Assembly (NCBI GenBank): GCA_009925585.1
Contig: RFYK01000001.1
Coordinates: 1-64,000 of the forward strand
Length of the DNA stretch: 64,000 bases
From: Betaproteobacteria bacterium
GTDB taxonomy: Bacteria; Pseudomonadota; Gammaproteobacteria; Burkholderiales; Burkholderiaceae_C
Direction of reading: 5' to 3'
Positions 1 through 8,951 of this stretch are shown piece by piece (position 1 is the stretch's first letter; the number at the start of each line of letters is the position of its first letter). Both the position numbers and the translations under genes were made by a program. Under the pieces are notes generated by a model. The model was not told the DNA's origin. It saw nothing but the letters and a program-made list of their open reading frames with translations, and did not search any database.

Positions 1-210
1 GAGTTCGTGGGCACAACAGGGGCTGTCAGCAGGCAGGGGCGGGGCGGGGTGGATGCTGGTGTGTGAGAGCGTTTGCAGTGACGGGTTCATCGGCAACGCG
101 GTCAAGGCTTGCGTCCAAGGGTTGACGCTTTGGGCTTGCTTGTTGCCTTTCAAACTCGGCCACAAGGCATAGGCCACCACATGCACAGTTGCAGAATCAC
201 GGGTTGTCAT
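1..210 (-). CDS. Possible 5' end of a divergent gene, cut by the window edge
   Basis: A reading frame on the minus strand is open from an ATG at 210 to the window edge, about 70 codons, with the TTG-rich leucine usage seen in neighbouring genes. The translation begins MTTRDSATVHVVAYALW and becomes Pro/Ser-rich. I do not recognise the family. No convincing ribosome binding site precedes the ATG and an internal ATG at 90 is an alternative start. If real, it is divergent from lolC and the 36 bases between them would hold both promoters. It could equally be a chance open frame. Confidence 0.3.
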   Translation of the reverse strand, partial: MTTRDSATVHVVAYALWPSLKGNKQAQSVNPWTQALTALPMNPSLQTLSHTSIHPAPPLPADSPCCAHEL

Positions 211-246
211 GCAAGGGATTGTGCCGTGGTGCCACAATCTGAGGAA

Positions 247-1512
247 ATGACTCCAATCCAATGGCCTTTTGAATGGTTGATTGGCTGGCGCTACACCCGC
301 GCTGGCCGTGCTGCACGGCGCAACCGGTTCATCTCTTTCATTTCCTCTGTTTCCATGCTGGGCATCGCGCTGGGTGTGGCGGCGCTCATCATCGTGTTGA
401 GCGTGATGAACGGTTTTCAAAAAGAAGTGCGCGATCGCATGATCGGGGTGTTGTCGCACATCGAAGTGCTGGCCTACACCAGCCCTTCGCTCAATGACGT
501 GGCGACGTTGGAACAACCGTTGAAACAACATCCGCAGGTGGTGGCGTTCGCACCGTTTGTCATGTCACAAGTGTTGATGGCGCAAGGCGAAGACATGCGC
601 GGCGCCATGGTGCGTGGTATCGACCCGGCACAAGAAGGTGGTGTGACGGACGCGGTCGCGCAAATGCATCCGGAGATCTTGGCCCAACTGAAACCGGATT
701 CGTTTTCGGTGGTGTTGGGGACCGAACTGGCGCGGCAACTTGGCGTCAAGCCCGGTGAACAAGTGACCTTGATCGCGCCGGGTGGGCAAGTCACGCCGGT
801 GGGTGTGGTGCCGCGTTTGAAACAATTGAACGTGGTGGGTTTGCTCGACACCGGTCACTTTGAATACGACGCCAGCTTGGTGTTGATCCATATCAGCGAC
901 GCGCAACGCATTTTTCGGCTTGAGGGCCCCACGGGATTGCGGGTCAAGCTCAAAGACCCGCAACAAGCCCGCGAAGTGGCTGCAGCGTTGGCGCCGCAGT
1001 TGGGTGCAGATGTCATGGTGCGTGATTGGACCCGTGCCAACCGTACTTGGTTTGCCGCCGTGCAAATTGAAAAACGCATGATGTTCATCATCCTCACACT
1101 GATCGTGGCCGTGGCTGCGTTCAATTTGGTGAGCACTTTGGTCATGACCGTCACGGACAAGCGGGCTGACATTGCCATTTTGCGAACCTTGGGCGCCAGC
1201 CCGGTCAGCATCATGGGCATCTTCGTGGTGCAAGGGGCGTTGGTTGGCGTGATTGGCACCTTGTCTGGCTTGCTCTTGGGCTTGTTGGTGGCATTCAACA
1301 TTGGCAGCATCGTCCCGGCCATTGAACGGGCATTGGGTGCGAGCTTTTTGCCGCGTGACGTGTACCTGATCAGCCGCATGCCCAGCGACCCGCAATGGGC
1401 TGACATCGGGCCGGTGGTGATCATTGCATTGGTGTTGGCGCTGGCTGCCACGCTCTACCCGAGTTGGAGAGCGAGTCGCATCGACCCGGCGGAGGCATTG
1501 CGCCATGAATGA
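247..1512 (+). CDS. lolC: Lipoprotein-releasing ABC transporter permease LolC/LolE
   Basis: This is the inner-membrane permease of the LolCDE machine, which extracts mature lipoproteins from the inner membrane and passes them to LolA. The 421-residue product has the family layout: a first membrane segment near residues 25-50 ([17 protein letters not shown]), followed by [12 protein letters not shown], a large periplasmic domain, then three C-terminal membrane segments with the FtsX-like core ([11 protein letters not shown]). The ATG at 247 was chosen because the family N-terminus starts at [16 protein letters not shown] and a GAGG lies just upstream; the frame extends to a TTG at 109 but that part has no family character. 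It overlaps lolD by 8 bases, indicating translational coupling. Only one permease is present, so it probably forms a homodimer, as in bacteria with a single LolC/E-type subunit. Confidence 0.93.
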   Translation: MTPIQWPFEWLIGWRYTRAGRAARRNRFISFISSVSMLGIALGVAALIIVLSVMNGFQKEVRDRMIGVLSHIEVLAYTSPSLNDVATLEQPLKQHPQVVAFAPFVMSQVLMAQGEDMRGAMVRGIDPAQEGGVTDAVAQMHPEILAQLKPDSFSVVLGTELARQLGVKPGEQVTLIAPGGQVTPVGVVPRLKQLNVVGLLDTGHFEYDASLVLIHISDAQRIFRLEGPTGLRVKLKDPQQAREVAAALAPQLGADVMVRDWTRANRTWFAAVQIEKRMMFIILTLIVAVAAFNLVSTLVMTVTDKRADIAILRTLGASPVSIMGIFVVQGALVGVIGTLSGLLLGLLVAFNIGSIVPAIERALGASFLPRDVYLISRMPSDPQWADIGPVVIIALVLALAATLYPSWRASRIDPAEALRHE

Positions 1513-2182
1513 GCCAGTGTTATCAGCCGAAAGTTTGGGCCGCCGTTTCCATGAGGGCGACATCGATGTCACGGTGTTGCAAGGCGTCGATTTACACATC
1601 CATGCCGGCGAGACGCTGGCGGTCGTGGGTGCATCCGGTTCAGGCAAAAGCACGTTGTTGCATTTGCTCGGGGGCTTGGACACACCAACCACCGGCAGCG
1701 TCCAATTGCTTGGTCAGGCTTTGCGGGGTTTGGACCCCGCCGCGATCGGGCGGTTACGCAATCAGCACTTGGGGTTCATCTACCAGTTTCACCATTTGTT
1801 GCCTGAGTTCAATGCGTTGGACAACGTGGCCATGCCTTTGTGGATTCGACGCATGCCGCGCGCTGAAGCGGCCATCCAAGCCCAAGCCATGCTGCAAGCC
1901 GTGGGATTGGCAGACCGGGTCAAACACACGCCTTCCGAGTTGTCTGGTGGTGAACGTCAACGGGTGGCGATTGCGCGGGCTTTGGTCACGCACCCGGCGT
2001 GTGTGTTGGCCGATGAACCCACCGGCAACCTTGACCGCAGCACCGCGGACAAGGTGTTTGAATTGATGCTGCACTTGGCCAAACAACAAGGCACGGCATT
2101 TGTGGTGGTCACGCATGACGAAACATTGGCAGCGCGTTGTGACCGGCAGATGCGATTGGTGGCAGGGCGTTTACAGCCCTGA
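1505..2182 (+). CDS. lolD: Lipoprotein-releasing ABC transporter ATPase LolD
   Basis: This cytoplasmic ATPase powers LolC-type permeases during release of outer-membrane-directed lipoproteins. The 225-residue protein shows Walker [10 protein letters not shown] (residues 42-50), the Q-loop region [18 protein letters not shown], the signature LSGGERQR and Walker [13 protein letters not shown], followed by the H-loop VVVTHDE. Its length is typical for LolD. The ATG at 1505 sits inside the 3' end of lolC (ATGAATGA), so the two are one operon. It converges with the DUF799 lipoprotein gene, with only 7 bases between the stop codons. MacB/FtsE-type ATPases share these motifs, but the adjacent LolC and the [11 protein letters not shown] stretch favour LolD. 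Confidence 0.95.
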   Translation: MNEPVLSAESLGRRFHEGDIDVTVLQGVDLHIHAGETLAVVGASGSGKSTLLHLLGGLDTPTTGSVQLLGQALRGLDPAAIGRLRNQHLGFIYQFHHLLPEFNALDNVAMPLWIRRMPRAEAAIQAQAMLQAVGLADRVKHTPSELSGGERQRVAIARALVTHPACVLADEPTGNLDRSTADKVFELMLHLAKQQGTAFVVVTHDETLAARCDRQMRLVAGRLQP

Positions 2183-2189
2183 AGGCAGT

Positions 2190-2852
2190 TCAGTCTTTGC
2201 CGTGTTGAGGGGAGCGTGGTCCGTGCAACATGCCACCCGCGCGCGGTGAGAGCAACCGGGCACTGGCGATCTTGGAAATCCCATAAGCGGGATTGCCCAC
2301 CTGACTGGCCAATTGGTGGATGACCGAACTGACCAGCACACCCAACAAGCCGTTGCTGTTGTCACGTCCTTCTGCGTCTGACGCACTGGCTTTGCCTTCC
2401 CATAGCAAAACGCCGGAGCGGGCGTCGACCAACCGAGCTTTGGCCACCACCAAGGTTTGGCTGTCGATCACCACATAGCTGCTGCCATATTTCTCCAAGG
2501 TGATGTAGAGCACGGCATCGGCACCAAAAATACTTTGCAATTTGGGAAGGGGTGCGGCATGGATGTCGTCCGGCATGGACAAGCCGTTTTCCTTGAACGT
2601 GGCATCGACCATGGCCACAGGAAACACGTAGTAACCGGCTTCTGACAAAGGCAAGGTCACGGTGGACAAGAAACTGAGGCTGCCACGGATGTCTGGCGAC
2701 AAGTTGATCGGTGGCAGCACCAAAATGGAACCGGGGTTGCTTTGCTTGAACGCAGATTGGTCGACTTTCGGCGGTGCGGCACAACCCACCAACAGCACGG
2801 CGAGCAACATCGCCATGGGTTTGATCATGGACTTCAACGTATGGCGGCTCAT
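2190..2852 (-). CDS. DUF799 (GNA1162-type) lipoprotein
   Basis: This is a 220-residue putative lipoprotein. A hydrophobic N-terminus ends in the lipobox LLVGCAAPP, so it should be lipid-anchored. The body resembles the DUF799/GNA1162 family first known from Neisseria: ILVLPPINLSPDIRGSLSF near residue 50, and VLYITLEKYGSSYVVIDS followed by VDARSGVLLWEGKA, a segment also seen in TolB-N/CsgG-like folds. The start at 2852 is set by an ATGA overlap with the upstream DUF4810 gene. It is the last gene of a three-gene lipoprotein operon whose members occur together in several proteobacteria. The role is unknown; an envelope complex with the CsgG-like protein is an inference. Confidence 0.8.
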   Translation of the reverse strand: MSRHTLKSMIKPMAMLLAVLLVGCAAPPKVDQSAFKQSNPGSILVLPPINLSPDIRGSLSFLSTVTLPLSEAGYYVFPVAMVDATFKENGLSMPDDIHAAPLPKLQSIFGADAVLYITLEKYGSSYVVIDSQTLVVAKARLVDARSGVLLWEGKASASDAEGRDNSNGLLGVLVSSVIHQLASQVGNPAYGISKIASARLLSPRAGGMLHGPRSPQHGKD

Positions 2853-3205
2853 GGTTTTCTCAATTGATTCAAAGCGAAATCCATGTAGGTTGCAGATTCC
2901 GGGAAGTGTTTTTTCTCGGCTTCGAAAGCCATGGCTGCTTGATCGGTTTGTCCGGTTTGAAAGTACAAGTAACCCATGTGTGCCCGAAAACCGGGGGGCA
3001 GCGCCTTGCCTTTGGACACTGCTTTTTGTTGCTCTTCTTGCAGTTTTTGCAACTGTTTGTCGGGCGATGCATTGCCCGATTCGATTTGAAAACCTTCGTA
3101 AATTTGGTCTGGGTAACTGCCCCAGTGGTAGAGCATGTTGTCTTTGGATGCGCAGGCACCCAGCAACACCAACAGCGCAATGCACCAGCGTCTTTTCATG
3201 CTCAT
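2849..3205 (-). CDS. DUF4810 lipoprotein
   Basis: This is a small (118-residue) lipoprotein with a signal sequence ending in LLGACASKD, giving a lipidated cysteine. The mature part has the motif HWGSYPDQIY soon after the lipobox and a helical, TPR-like second half (GFRAHMGYLYFQTGQTDQA), typical of DUF4810. The ATG at 3205 overlaps the stop of the upstream CsgG-like gene (ATGA), and its own stop overlaps the start of the DUF799 gene (ATGA), so all three are translationally coupled. No enzymatic motif is visible. It probably acts as an accessory subunit of the same envelope complex as its neighbours. Confidence 0.8.
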   Translation of the reverse strand: MSMKRRWCIALLVLLGACASKDNMLYHWGSYPDQIYEGFQIESGNASPDKQLQKLQEEQQKAVSKGKALPPGFRAHMGYLYFQTGQTDQAAMAFEAEKKHFPESATYMDFALNQLRKP

Positions 3206-3876
3206 GAACCGCGCTTCCATTTGCCTTGGTCCACCCCAATGACGAGTTTGTTGACCCCTTCGCGGATGGCCAAGTCCAGCACCTTGCCGGTCAGCGTGGC
3301 GTCGTAACTGGCGGTGCCGCCAAAGCCGATCACTTCGCGGTTGGAGAGGGCATATTCACCAGCGCCTTGCACTGAAAACACCACTTCCGAGTTGGCGGTA
3401 TTCACCACATTGAGCGTGACTTTGGCATAAGCGACTTGGGTTTTGCCTCGGCCAAGCAGGCCAAACAATTGCTGGTCGCCGACTTCTTTGCGTCCGAATT
3501 CGGTGATGTCACCGGTGACCAAATAGTCTGCGCTTTTGAGGTTGGGGGTTTTGCCTTCCAAGTCTTTTTCAAATTTGGCTTCGCCGAGGTTGTCGCGGTC
3601 CATCACAGAGAAGCGGTTGGCTTGTTGCAAATGGCTGATCAGAATGGTTTTGGATTGGTTGCCAAGTCGATCGACGCCGTCTGAAAACAAGCCGCGTAAA
3701 AAGCTCGAACGGTTTTCAAATTTGCCGATGGCCAAGGCAAAACGCGGTCCGTTGTAGTTGCTGTCGGCGCTGATCACTTGAGGTGTGGCCAGTGACTTGG
3801 AGGTTTCGGTGGCGCAAGCTGCGAGCAACGCCGAGGCCGCGACACAGACCGAGAGGGCTGTCGAAAACAATTTCAT
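3202..3876 (-). CDS. CsgG/HfaB-family lipoprotein
   Basis: This 224-residue protein belongs to the CsgG/HfaB family of outer-membrane lipoproteins, whose founding members form secretion pores. The signal peptide ends in ALLAACATET (lipobox), followed by FALAIGKFENRSSF, LGNQSKTILISHLQQANRFSVMDRDN and the conserved YLVTGDITEFGRKEVG region. It is shorter than curli CsgG and lacks an obvious long beta-hairpin insertion, so pore formation is not assured. AAGGAGTC precedes the ATG at 3876, a strong ribosome binding site; the frame extends further upstream without family character. It heads the operon with the DUF4810 and DUF799 genes. No csgA/csgB curli genes are present, so a curli role is unlikely. 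Confidence 0.82.
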   Translation of the reverse strand: MKLFSTALSVCVAASALLAACATETSKSLATPQVISADSNYNGPRFALAIGKFENRSSFLRGLFSDGVDRLGNQSKTILISHLQQANRFSVMDRDNLGEAKFEKDLEGKTPNLKSADYLVTGDITEFGRKEVGDQQLFGLLGRGKTQVAYAKVTLNVVNTANSEVVFSVQGAGEYALSNREVIGFGGTASYDATLTGKVLDLAIREGVNKLVIGVDQGKWKRGS

Positions 3877-4046
3877 GGGAAGACTCCTTGGAACCTGAGG
3901 GTGCGTTGTAAGAGGAAGCACCAATGCACGAGATAAGCGTTCGAATATAAGTGATAAGACACGCACGGATTGCCGAACATCACTGCTTCAACCCGTGAGG
4001 TGCGGGGTGATTCCAATGGTGTTGCGCCATTCGCCACAATCGTGGC

Positions 4047-4850
4047 ATGGATTGGATCGACAGTCATTGCCATTTGGACGCGGCCGAATTTGACGCCGAC
4101 CGTGATCAGGTGCGTGCATCAGCGCGGGCGGTGGGTGTGGGCCGGTGTGTGTTGCCGGCCGTGGAAGTGGCCAACTTTGACACGGTGCGTCAGTTGGCGC
4201 ATCAACATGCTGACGTGTATGCCTTGGGCATTCACCCGTTGTACACGCCCCAAGCGCGTGAGGAAGATGTGCAAACACTGGACCAACAATTGCACTTGCA
4301 CCGCCACGACCCGCGTTTGGTGGCGGTGGGTGAAATCGGCTTAGACGGTTGGCTGCCGGGTCTGGACATGGCTCGGCAGCAATGGTTTTACACGGCGCAA
4401 CTTCAACTCGCGCAACAGCATGGCTTGCCCGTTATCTTGCATGTGCGGCGCAGTGCCGACTTGTTGCTCAAAGGTTTGCGCCAAACACCGGTCAAGGGTG
4501 GCATTGCCCATGCGTTCAATGGCAGCTTGCAACAAGCCGAGCAATTGATCGACAGGGGATTCAAACTGGGCTTTGGCGGTGCCTTGACTTATGCGCGGGC
4601 ATTGCAATTGCGCCGTTTGGCAGTGGCCTTGCCGCTGAGTTCCTTGGTTTTGGAAACCGATGCGCCCGACATTCCCCCGCACTGGCTTTATGCCACGGCG
4701 GCACAGCGTTCGCAAGGCCAAGCGCAAGGCCGCAACACGCCTGACCAAGTGCCCCGCATCGCGCAAGTGTTGGCGGATTTGCGTGGCATTGGCATTGAGG
4801 AGGTGCAGCAAGCAAGCACGGCGAACGTGTGTCAGGTGTTGGGCTTGTGA
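4047..4850 (+). CDS. TatD-family metal-dependent hydrolase/DNase
   Basis: This is a 267-residue TatD-type hydrolase, a TIM-barrel metal enzyme of the amidohydrolase superfamily acting as 3'-5' exonuclease or deoxyribonuclease in characterised homologues. Visible signature elements are DSHCHLDA at the N-terminus (metal-binding His-x-His), VGEIGLDGW (metal Glu), VILHVRRSADLLLKGL, GGIAHAFNGS and the C-terminal LVLETDAPDIPP (metal Asp). Its length is normal. It lies alone, divergent from the CsgG-like operon with 170 bases between starts. Burkholderiales often carry several TatD paralogues, so I give no specific symbol. Confidence 0.88.
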   Translation: MDWIDSHCHLDAAEFDADRDQVRASARAVGVGRCVLPAVEVANFDTVRQLAHQHADVYALGIHPLYTPQAREEDVQTLDQQLHLHRHDPRLVAVGEIGLDGWLPGLDMARQQWFYTAQLQLAQQHGLPVILHVRRSADLLLKGLRQTPVKGGIAHAFNGSLQQAEQLIDRGFKLGFGGALTYARALQLRRLAVALPLSSLVLETDAPDIPPHWLYATAAQRSQGQAQGRNTPDQVPRIAQVLADLRGIGIEEVQQASTANVCQVLGL

Positions 4851-4910
4851 GTTGAAAGCAAAATCCCCCATATCCTTGCAAATTCGTCGCACCAGAGACA
4901 ATCTCACACC

Positions 4911-5550
4911 ATGCCTACCCCCACCCCTCCTCTTCCGCAGGTGAACATGTCCGAGCACGGCAAGGTACGTTACTTGCATTTGGGGACGGCTTGGGTACAG
5001 GGCTCGATGTGGGTGAAAAAACCCAACGAGATCGAACTGGAATATGTGCATGCGCACAACCGCCATTGAACTCAATCCGCAAGTCGTGGCCGCTTGCCGC
5101 ACTTGGTTTGAATTGCCGCCGGACGATGCTCGCTTGAGCGTGGTGCTCGGCGACGCGGCAGAAGTGGCGGCGCATGCGCATTGGCATGGCCAGATCGATG
5201 TGCTGCATGTCGATTTGTATGACGATCAGGCGGCTGCGCCGGTGCTGGACGACCTGGTGTTTTATGGCCATTGCAAACAACTGTTGACACGACGCGGTTG
5301 CATGGTGGTCAATCTGTTTGGCCGTTCTTCCAGTTTTGAGCGTTCTGTGGGCCACATTCGCGAGGCGTTTGGTGCTGACACGTTGTGGGCATTTCATCCG
5401 ACCCGCGAAGGCAATACCGTGGTGTTGGCACAGCGCGAAGCTTGGCGCCCTTCAGAAGACACGCTGCAGGCGCGTGCGATGCAGATTCAGACACGATGGC
5501 GCTTGCCCGCGCCCCAGTGGTTGCGCCATTTCAAGCCGATAGCGCCATAG
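4911..5550 (+). pseudogene. Spermidine-synthase-like methyltransferase-fold gene, disrupted by an internal deletion with frameshift
   Basis: Two reading frames together encode a spermidine synthase-like protein. The first (from the ATG at 4911) gives HGKVRYLHLGTAWVQGSM and ends in ELEYVHAHNRH at a stop near 5068. The second (open in another frame to 5550) begins at about 5045 with MRTTAIELNPQVVAACR and continues through LDDLVFYGHCKQLL and NLFGRSS to FKPIAP. In relatives I remember, about 38 residues lie between ELEYV and the MRTTAIELN block, including the glycine-rich nucleotide-binding loop; none are here. The frame change implies a missing length of 3n+2 bases, roughly 115. Both flanks are intact otherwise. 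As written, the gene cannot make a functional enzyme. The size of the loss is from recalled family sequences. Confidence 0.8.
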
Positions 5551-5588
5551 GTGACAATGTCGTTCCTGCGCTTCAGAGGGGTTCTCTT

Positions 5589-6083
5589 TTGTCTATCAAA
5601 AGCCAAAAAGATTTTGTATCCGGTGTGATGTTCACCGTCACGGGTGCGGCATTCGCTTGGAATGCAGCAACCGTTTACACCGTCGGTTCGGCTGGACAAA
5701 TGGGGCCGGGTTATTTCCCGATGGTCTTGGGTTTGGTGCTGGTGTTGTTGGGCAGTTTCATCATGTTTTTCTCGCTGGTGGTGGAAACCCCGGACGGCGG
5801 AGCGATCGGTGACATGGCATGGCGACCGCTGTTTTGTATTTTGGGCGCCAATGTGTTGTTCGGTGTGCTCTTGGGTGGTTTGCCTTTGTTCGGATTGCCC
5901 TCGATGGGCTTGTTGGCAGCCATCTACGCGTTGTGCGGCATGGCATTGCTGGCCGACCCCAACCGGTTCACCGTGCGACGTTGGTTGGTGCTGGCCAGCA
6001 TCTTGGCGTCAGGCAGTTACCTGGTGTTCATCAAATTGCTGGGCCTGACCATGCCGGTCTGGCCTTACTTCATCAACCCTTGA
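5589..6083 (+). CDS. tctB: TctB-type small membrane subunit of a tripartite tricarboxylate transporter
   Basis: This 164-residue protein has four predicted membrane segments and the TctB signature MGPGYFPMVLGLVLVLLG in its first third. In the TTT family it is the small membrane subunit that pairs with the large TctA channel and a periplasmic binding protein to import carboxylates. I placed the start at TTG 5589 because family proteins begin just before KSQKDFVSGVMF and AGAGGGG lies about 9 bases upstream; the frame is open further upstream, inside the preceding pseudogene, without homology. It is followed 10 bases later by tctA. No tctC-like binding protein is in the window, so it probably uses one encoded elsewhere. 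Confidence 0.85.
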   Translation: MSIKSQKDFVSGVMFTVTGAAFAWNAATVYTVGSAGQMGPGYFPMVLGLVLVLLGSFIMFFSLVVETPDGGAIGDMAWRPLFCILGANVLFGVLLGGLPLFGLPSMGLLAAIYALCGMALLADPNRFTVRRWLVLASILASGSYLVFIKLLGLTMPVWPYFINP

Positions 6084-6093
6084 TCGGACCGAC

Positions 6094-7605
6094 ATGGATT
6101 TGCTCGCCAACCTTGCCACCGGTTTTGCCGTCGCCGGTACACCGATCAATTTGCTTTATGCCTTGATCGGTTGTTTATTGGGTACGCTGATTGGCGTGTT
6201 GCCCGGTATCGGTCCGGTGGCCACCATCGCCATGCTGTTGCCCGCGACTTACGCCTTGCCGCCCGTGTCTGCGTTGATCATGCTCGCGGGCATTTACTAC
6301 GGCGCGCAATACGGCGGCTCAACCACCGCCATCTTGGTCAATTTGCCCGGTGAATCGTCTTCGGTGGTCACCACCTTGGATGGTTACCAAATGGCGCGTC
6401 AAGGGCGCGCCGGCCCCGCCTTGGCAGCCGCTGGCATGGGCTCATTTTTTGCGGGTTGCGTGGGCACGTTGTTGTTGGCCGCGTTTGCCGCGCCGTTGAC
6501 AGAGTTGGCATTTGCGTTTGGCCCAGCCGAATACTGCGCGTTGATGGTGGTGGGTTTGATCGGTGCGGTGGTGTTGGCATCGGGCTCATTGCTCAAAGCG
6601 ATTGCCATGATCATTTTGGGATTGTTGTTGGGGTTGGTGGGCACCGACATCAACTCGGGCATGGCCAGGTTCACCATGGACATCCCTGAATTGGCCGATG
6701 GCATCGGGTTTGTGGCGGTGGCCATGGGCGTGTTTGGTTATGGCGAAATCATCAGCAATCTGGCCAAGAGTGAAGTTGACCGCGAAGTGTTCACCGCCAA
6801 GGTGCAAGGCTTGATGCCCACCCGCGAAGACATTCAACACATGATGCCTGCTGTGTTGCGCGGCACGGTGCTTGGTTCCTTGTTGGGCGTGTTGCCAGGG
6901 GGCGGTGCCGTGCTGGCCTCGTTCGCGTCTTACACCTTGGAGAAAAAAATCAAGCTCAAGGCCGGTGAAGTGCCTTTGGGGCAGGGCAACATCCGTGGCG
7001 TGGCCGCGCCTGAATCGGCCAACAACGCGGGCGCGCAAACATCTTTCATACCGCTGCTGACGTTGGGCATACCGCCGAACGCGGTGATGGCGTTGATGGT
7101 GGGCGCCATGACGATCCACAACATTCAACCGGGCCCGCAAGTGATGACGGTGAACCCCGAATTGTTTTGGGGGTTGATCGTGTCCATGTGGATCGGTAAC
7201 CTGATGTTGATCGTGTTGAATTTGCCGATGATCGGTATCTGGATCAAATTACTCACCGTGCCGTATCACTATTTGTTCCCGGCCATTGTGTTGTTCTGCG
7301 CGATCGGGGTCTACACCACCAACAATTCCACGTTCGATATCTGGTTGGTGGCCCTGTTCGGTTTGGCCGGTTACCTGTTCACCAAACTCGGCTGTGAACC
7401 TGCGCCTTTGTTGCTGGGGTTCATCTTGGGGCCCATGATGGAGGAATACCTCAAGCGTGCATTGAAATTGGCGCGTGGTGACTGGTCGGTGTTCATCACG
7501 CGGCCATTGTCTGCGGCGTTGTTGGCTTTGGGCGTGGCGTTGTTGTTGTTGGTGTTGTTGCCCGCCATCAAGTCCAAACGCGAAGAAGCCTTTGTAGAAG
7601 ATTGA
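6094..7605 (+). CDS. tctA: TctA-type large membrane subunit of a tripartite tricarboxylate transporter
   Basis: This 503-residue, highly hydrophobic protein has about 12 membrane segments and the family motifs IGVLPGIGPVATIAMLLP, YYGAQYGGSTTAILVNLPG and, in the second half, SLLGVLPGGGAVLASFASY with PESANNAGAQTSFIPLLTLG, the internal repeat typical of TctA. It forms the transport channel for carboxylates (citrate, tartrate, terephthalate and similar in known systems). The substrate cannot be read from sequence. It is encoded directly after tctB, with the DUF3422 gene starting 10 bases after its stop, so all three are probably co-transcribed. Confidence 0.93.
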   Translation: MDLLANLATGFAVAGTPINLLYALIGCLLGTLIGVLPGIGPVATIAMLLPATYALPPVSALIMLAGIYYGAQYGGSTTAILVNLPGESSSVVTTLDGYQMARQGRAGPALAAAGMGSFFAGCVGTLLLAAFAAPLTELAFAFGPAEYCALMVVGLIGAVVLASGSLLKAIAMIILGLLLGLVGTDINSGMARFTMDIPELADGIGFVAVAMGVFGYGEIISNLAKSEVDREVFTAKVQGLMPTREDIQHMMPAVLRGTVLGSLLGVLPGGGAVLASFASYTLEKKIKLKAGEVPLGQGNIRGVAAPESANNAGAQTSFIPLLTLGIPPNAVMALMVGAMTIHNIQPGPQVMTVNPELFWGLIVSMWIGNLMLIVLNLPMIGIWIKLLTVPYHYLFPAIVLFCAIGVYTTNNSTFDIWLVALFGLAGYLFTKLGCEPAPLLLGFILGPMMEEYLKRALKLARGDWSVFITRPLSAALLALGVALLLLVLLPAIKSKREEAFVED

Positions 7606-7615
7606 GTCATTGACC

Positions 7616-8896
7616 ATGAATGAACATCCCTTAAGACGAACGCTGCACAACGAGGTACATGCGCGCCCGCCCGAGCCCATGCAAGCCCCGATCGCGATCA
7701 GCCATGTGGTCATGTTGGCGGATGCAACTGTTCGTCAAGCCAGCCGTGAACATTTGCAAGCCTTGTTGCGCGACCACCATTTGCCTGTGCCGGATGCCCA
7801 TGCCAATCACTTGCGGGTGGACTTGGGCAGCTGGCGCTTGCGCTGGGAACTGCATACCGAGTTTGTCACCTGGACCTTCATGGTGGACGCGCCTGAGGGG
7901 TTGCCTGCGGTCGAAGATTACGGCATGGCTTTGCGTTTGTTGCCCCAGCAATGGTTCAGCCAATTGCCTGGCGAATGCTTGGCGCGCATCAACCTGTGGG
8001 CCAAATTGACACAAGACCTGAGCGACCGCGATGAGCTGCACCAACAGTTCCGCGAAGATTCGTTGGTGGTCTGCCAATTGGCCGAAGGTTCAGCCACCTT
8101 GCATACCGATTTTCAAATTGGCCCAGATGGTTGCTCGCGCATGTTGTTGCGGGTGGGTCAGTTGTCGCAGCGTCGTCTGGGTCGCATGGTGCAACGGCTG
8201 CTTGAAATAGAGACTTACCGCATGATGGCCTTGTTGGGCTTGCCAGTGGCACGCAGTGCCGCGCCTTCTTTGGCGCAAGCCGAGCAAGAACTGGCCGACT
8301 TGGCCCAAGCGATTCGCAGTGCCAGCCATGACGAAGAAGCGGTGTTGCTTGAACGGTTGACCCGTTTGGCCGGACAAGTCGAAGGCTTGTATGCATCGCA
8401 GCATTCACGTTTTTCTGCCAGCAAAGCGTATTTCGAATTGGTGGACCGCCGTATCCAAGACATCCGCGAGACGCGGTTGCCCGGTTTTCAATCGATCGGT
8501 GAATTCATGGACCGCCGTTTGTCGCCCGCGCGCAGCACCTGCGATTGGGTGGCCAGACGCCAGACCGCGTTGTCAGAGCGAGTCTCGCGCATGAGCAATT
8601 TGTTGCGCACGCGGGTGGATTTTCAGCAAGAGCAAAGCAGCCAAGCGTTGCTCGCAGCGATGAACAAACGCCAAGGCATGCAACTCAAATTGCAAACCAC
8701 GGTGGAAGGTTTGTCGGTGGCGGCCATCACGTATTACATCGCTGGCTTGATGCACTATGTCGCCGAGGGTATCGCGGCCAAGGGGTGGATCAGTGACCCC
8801 ACCATGGCCACTGCATGGGCGGTGCCGGTGATCGCATTGGTCGTGTGGTGGATCACCCGTCGGTTGCATTACAAAGTTTTTCGCCCTGACGCATAA
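7616..8896 (+). CDS. DUF3422 family protein
   Basis: This 426-residue protein matches the DUF3422 family: LHNEVHARPPEPMQAP near the N-terminus, the block WELHTEFVTWTFM and a C-terminal part with two membrane segments (VAAITYYIAGLMHYVAEG and AVPVIALVVWWITRRLHYK). The middle, about residues 215-350, is helical and probably coiled coil. The ATG at 7616 was preferred over the in-frame TTG at 7610. The gene follows tctA by 10 bases. The biochemical function of the family is unknown; topology suggests an inner-membrane protein with a large cytoplasmic N-terminal domain. Confidence 0.85.
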   Translation: MNEHPLRRTLHNEVHARPPEPMQAPIAISHVVMLADATVRQASREHLQALLRDHHLPVPDAHANHLRVDLGSWRLRWELHTEFVTWTFMVDAPEGLPAVEDYGMALRLLPQQWFSQLPGECLARINLWAKLTQDLSDRDELHQQFREDSLVVCQLAEGSATLHTDFQIGPDGCSRMLLRVGQLSQRRLGRMVQRLLEIETYRMMALLGLPVARSAAPSLAQAEQELADLAQAIRSASHDEEAVLLERLTRLAGQVEGLYASQHSRFSASKAYFELVDRRIQDIRETRLPGFQSIGEFMDRRLSPARSTCDWVARRQTALSERVSRMSNLLRTRVDFQQEQSSQALLAAMNKRQGMQLKLQTTVEGLSVAAITYYIAGLMHYVAEGIAAKGWISDPTMATAWAVPVIALVVWWITRRLHYKVFRPDA

Positions 8897-8951
8897 AGCG
8901 TTTTCTTTTCTTGCCGCGGTGCGGTGCATTGGTTTTACTAGTTCAAACAAC

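Noticed and set aside
565-1692. Long antisense open frame (375 codons) across lolC and the start of lolD
   Set aside because: It mirrors a well-supported gene, has low-complexity His/Arg/Gln-rich sequence and no family character.
3202-3876. Curli secretion pore assignment for the CsgG-like protein
   Set aside because: No curlin genes or CsgE/F partners are present, and the operon partners are DUF4810 and DUF799.
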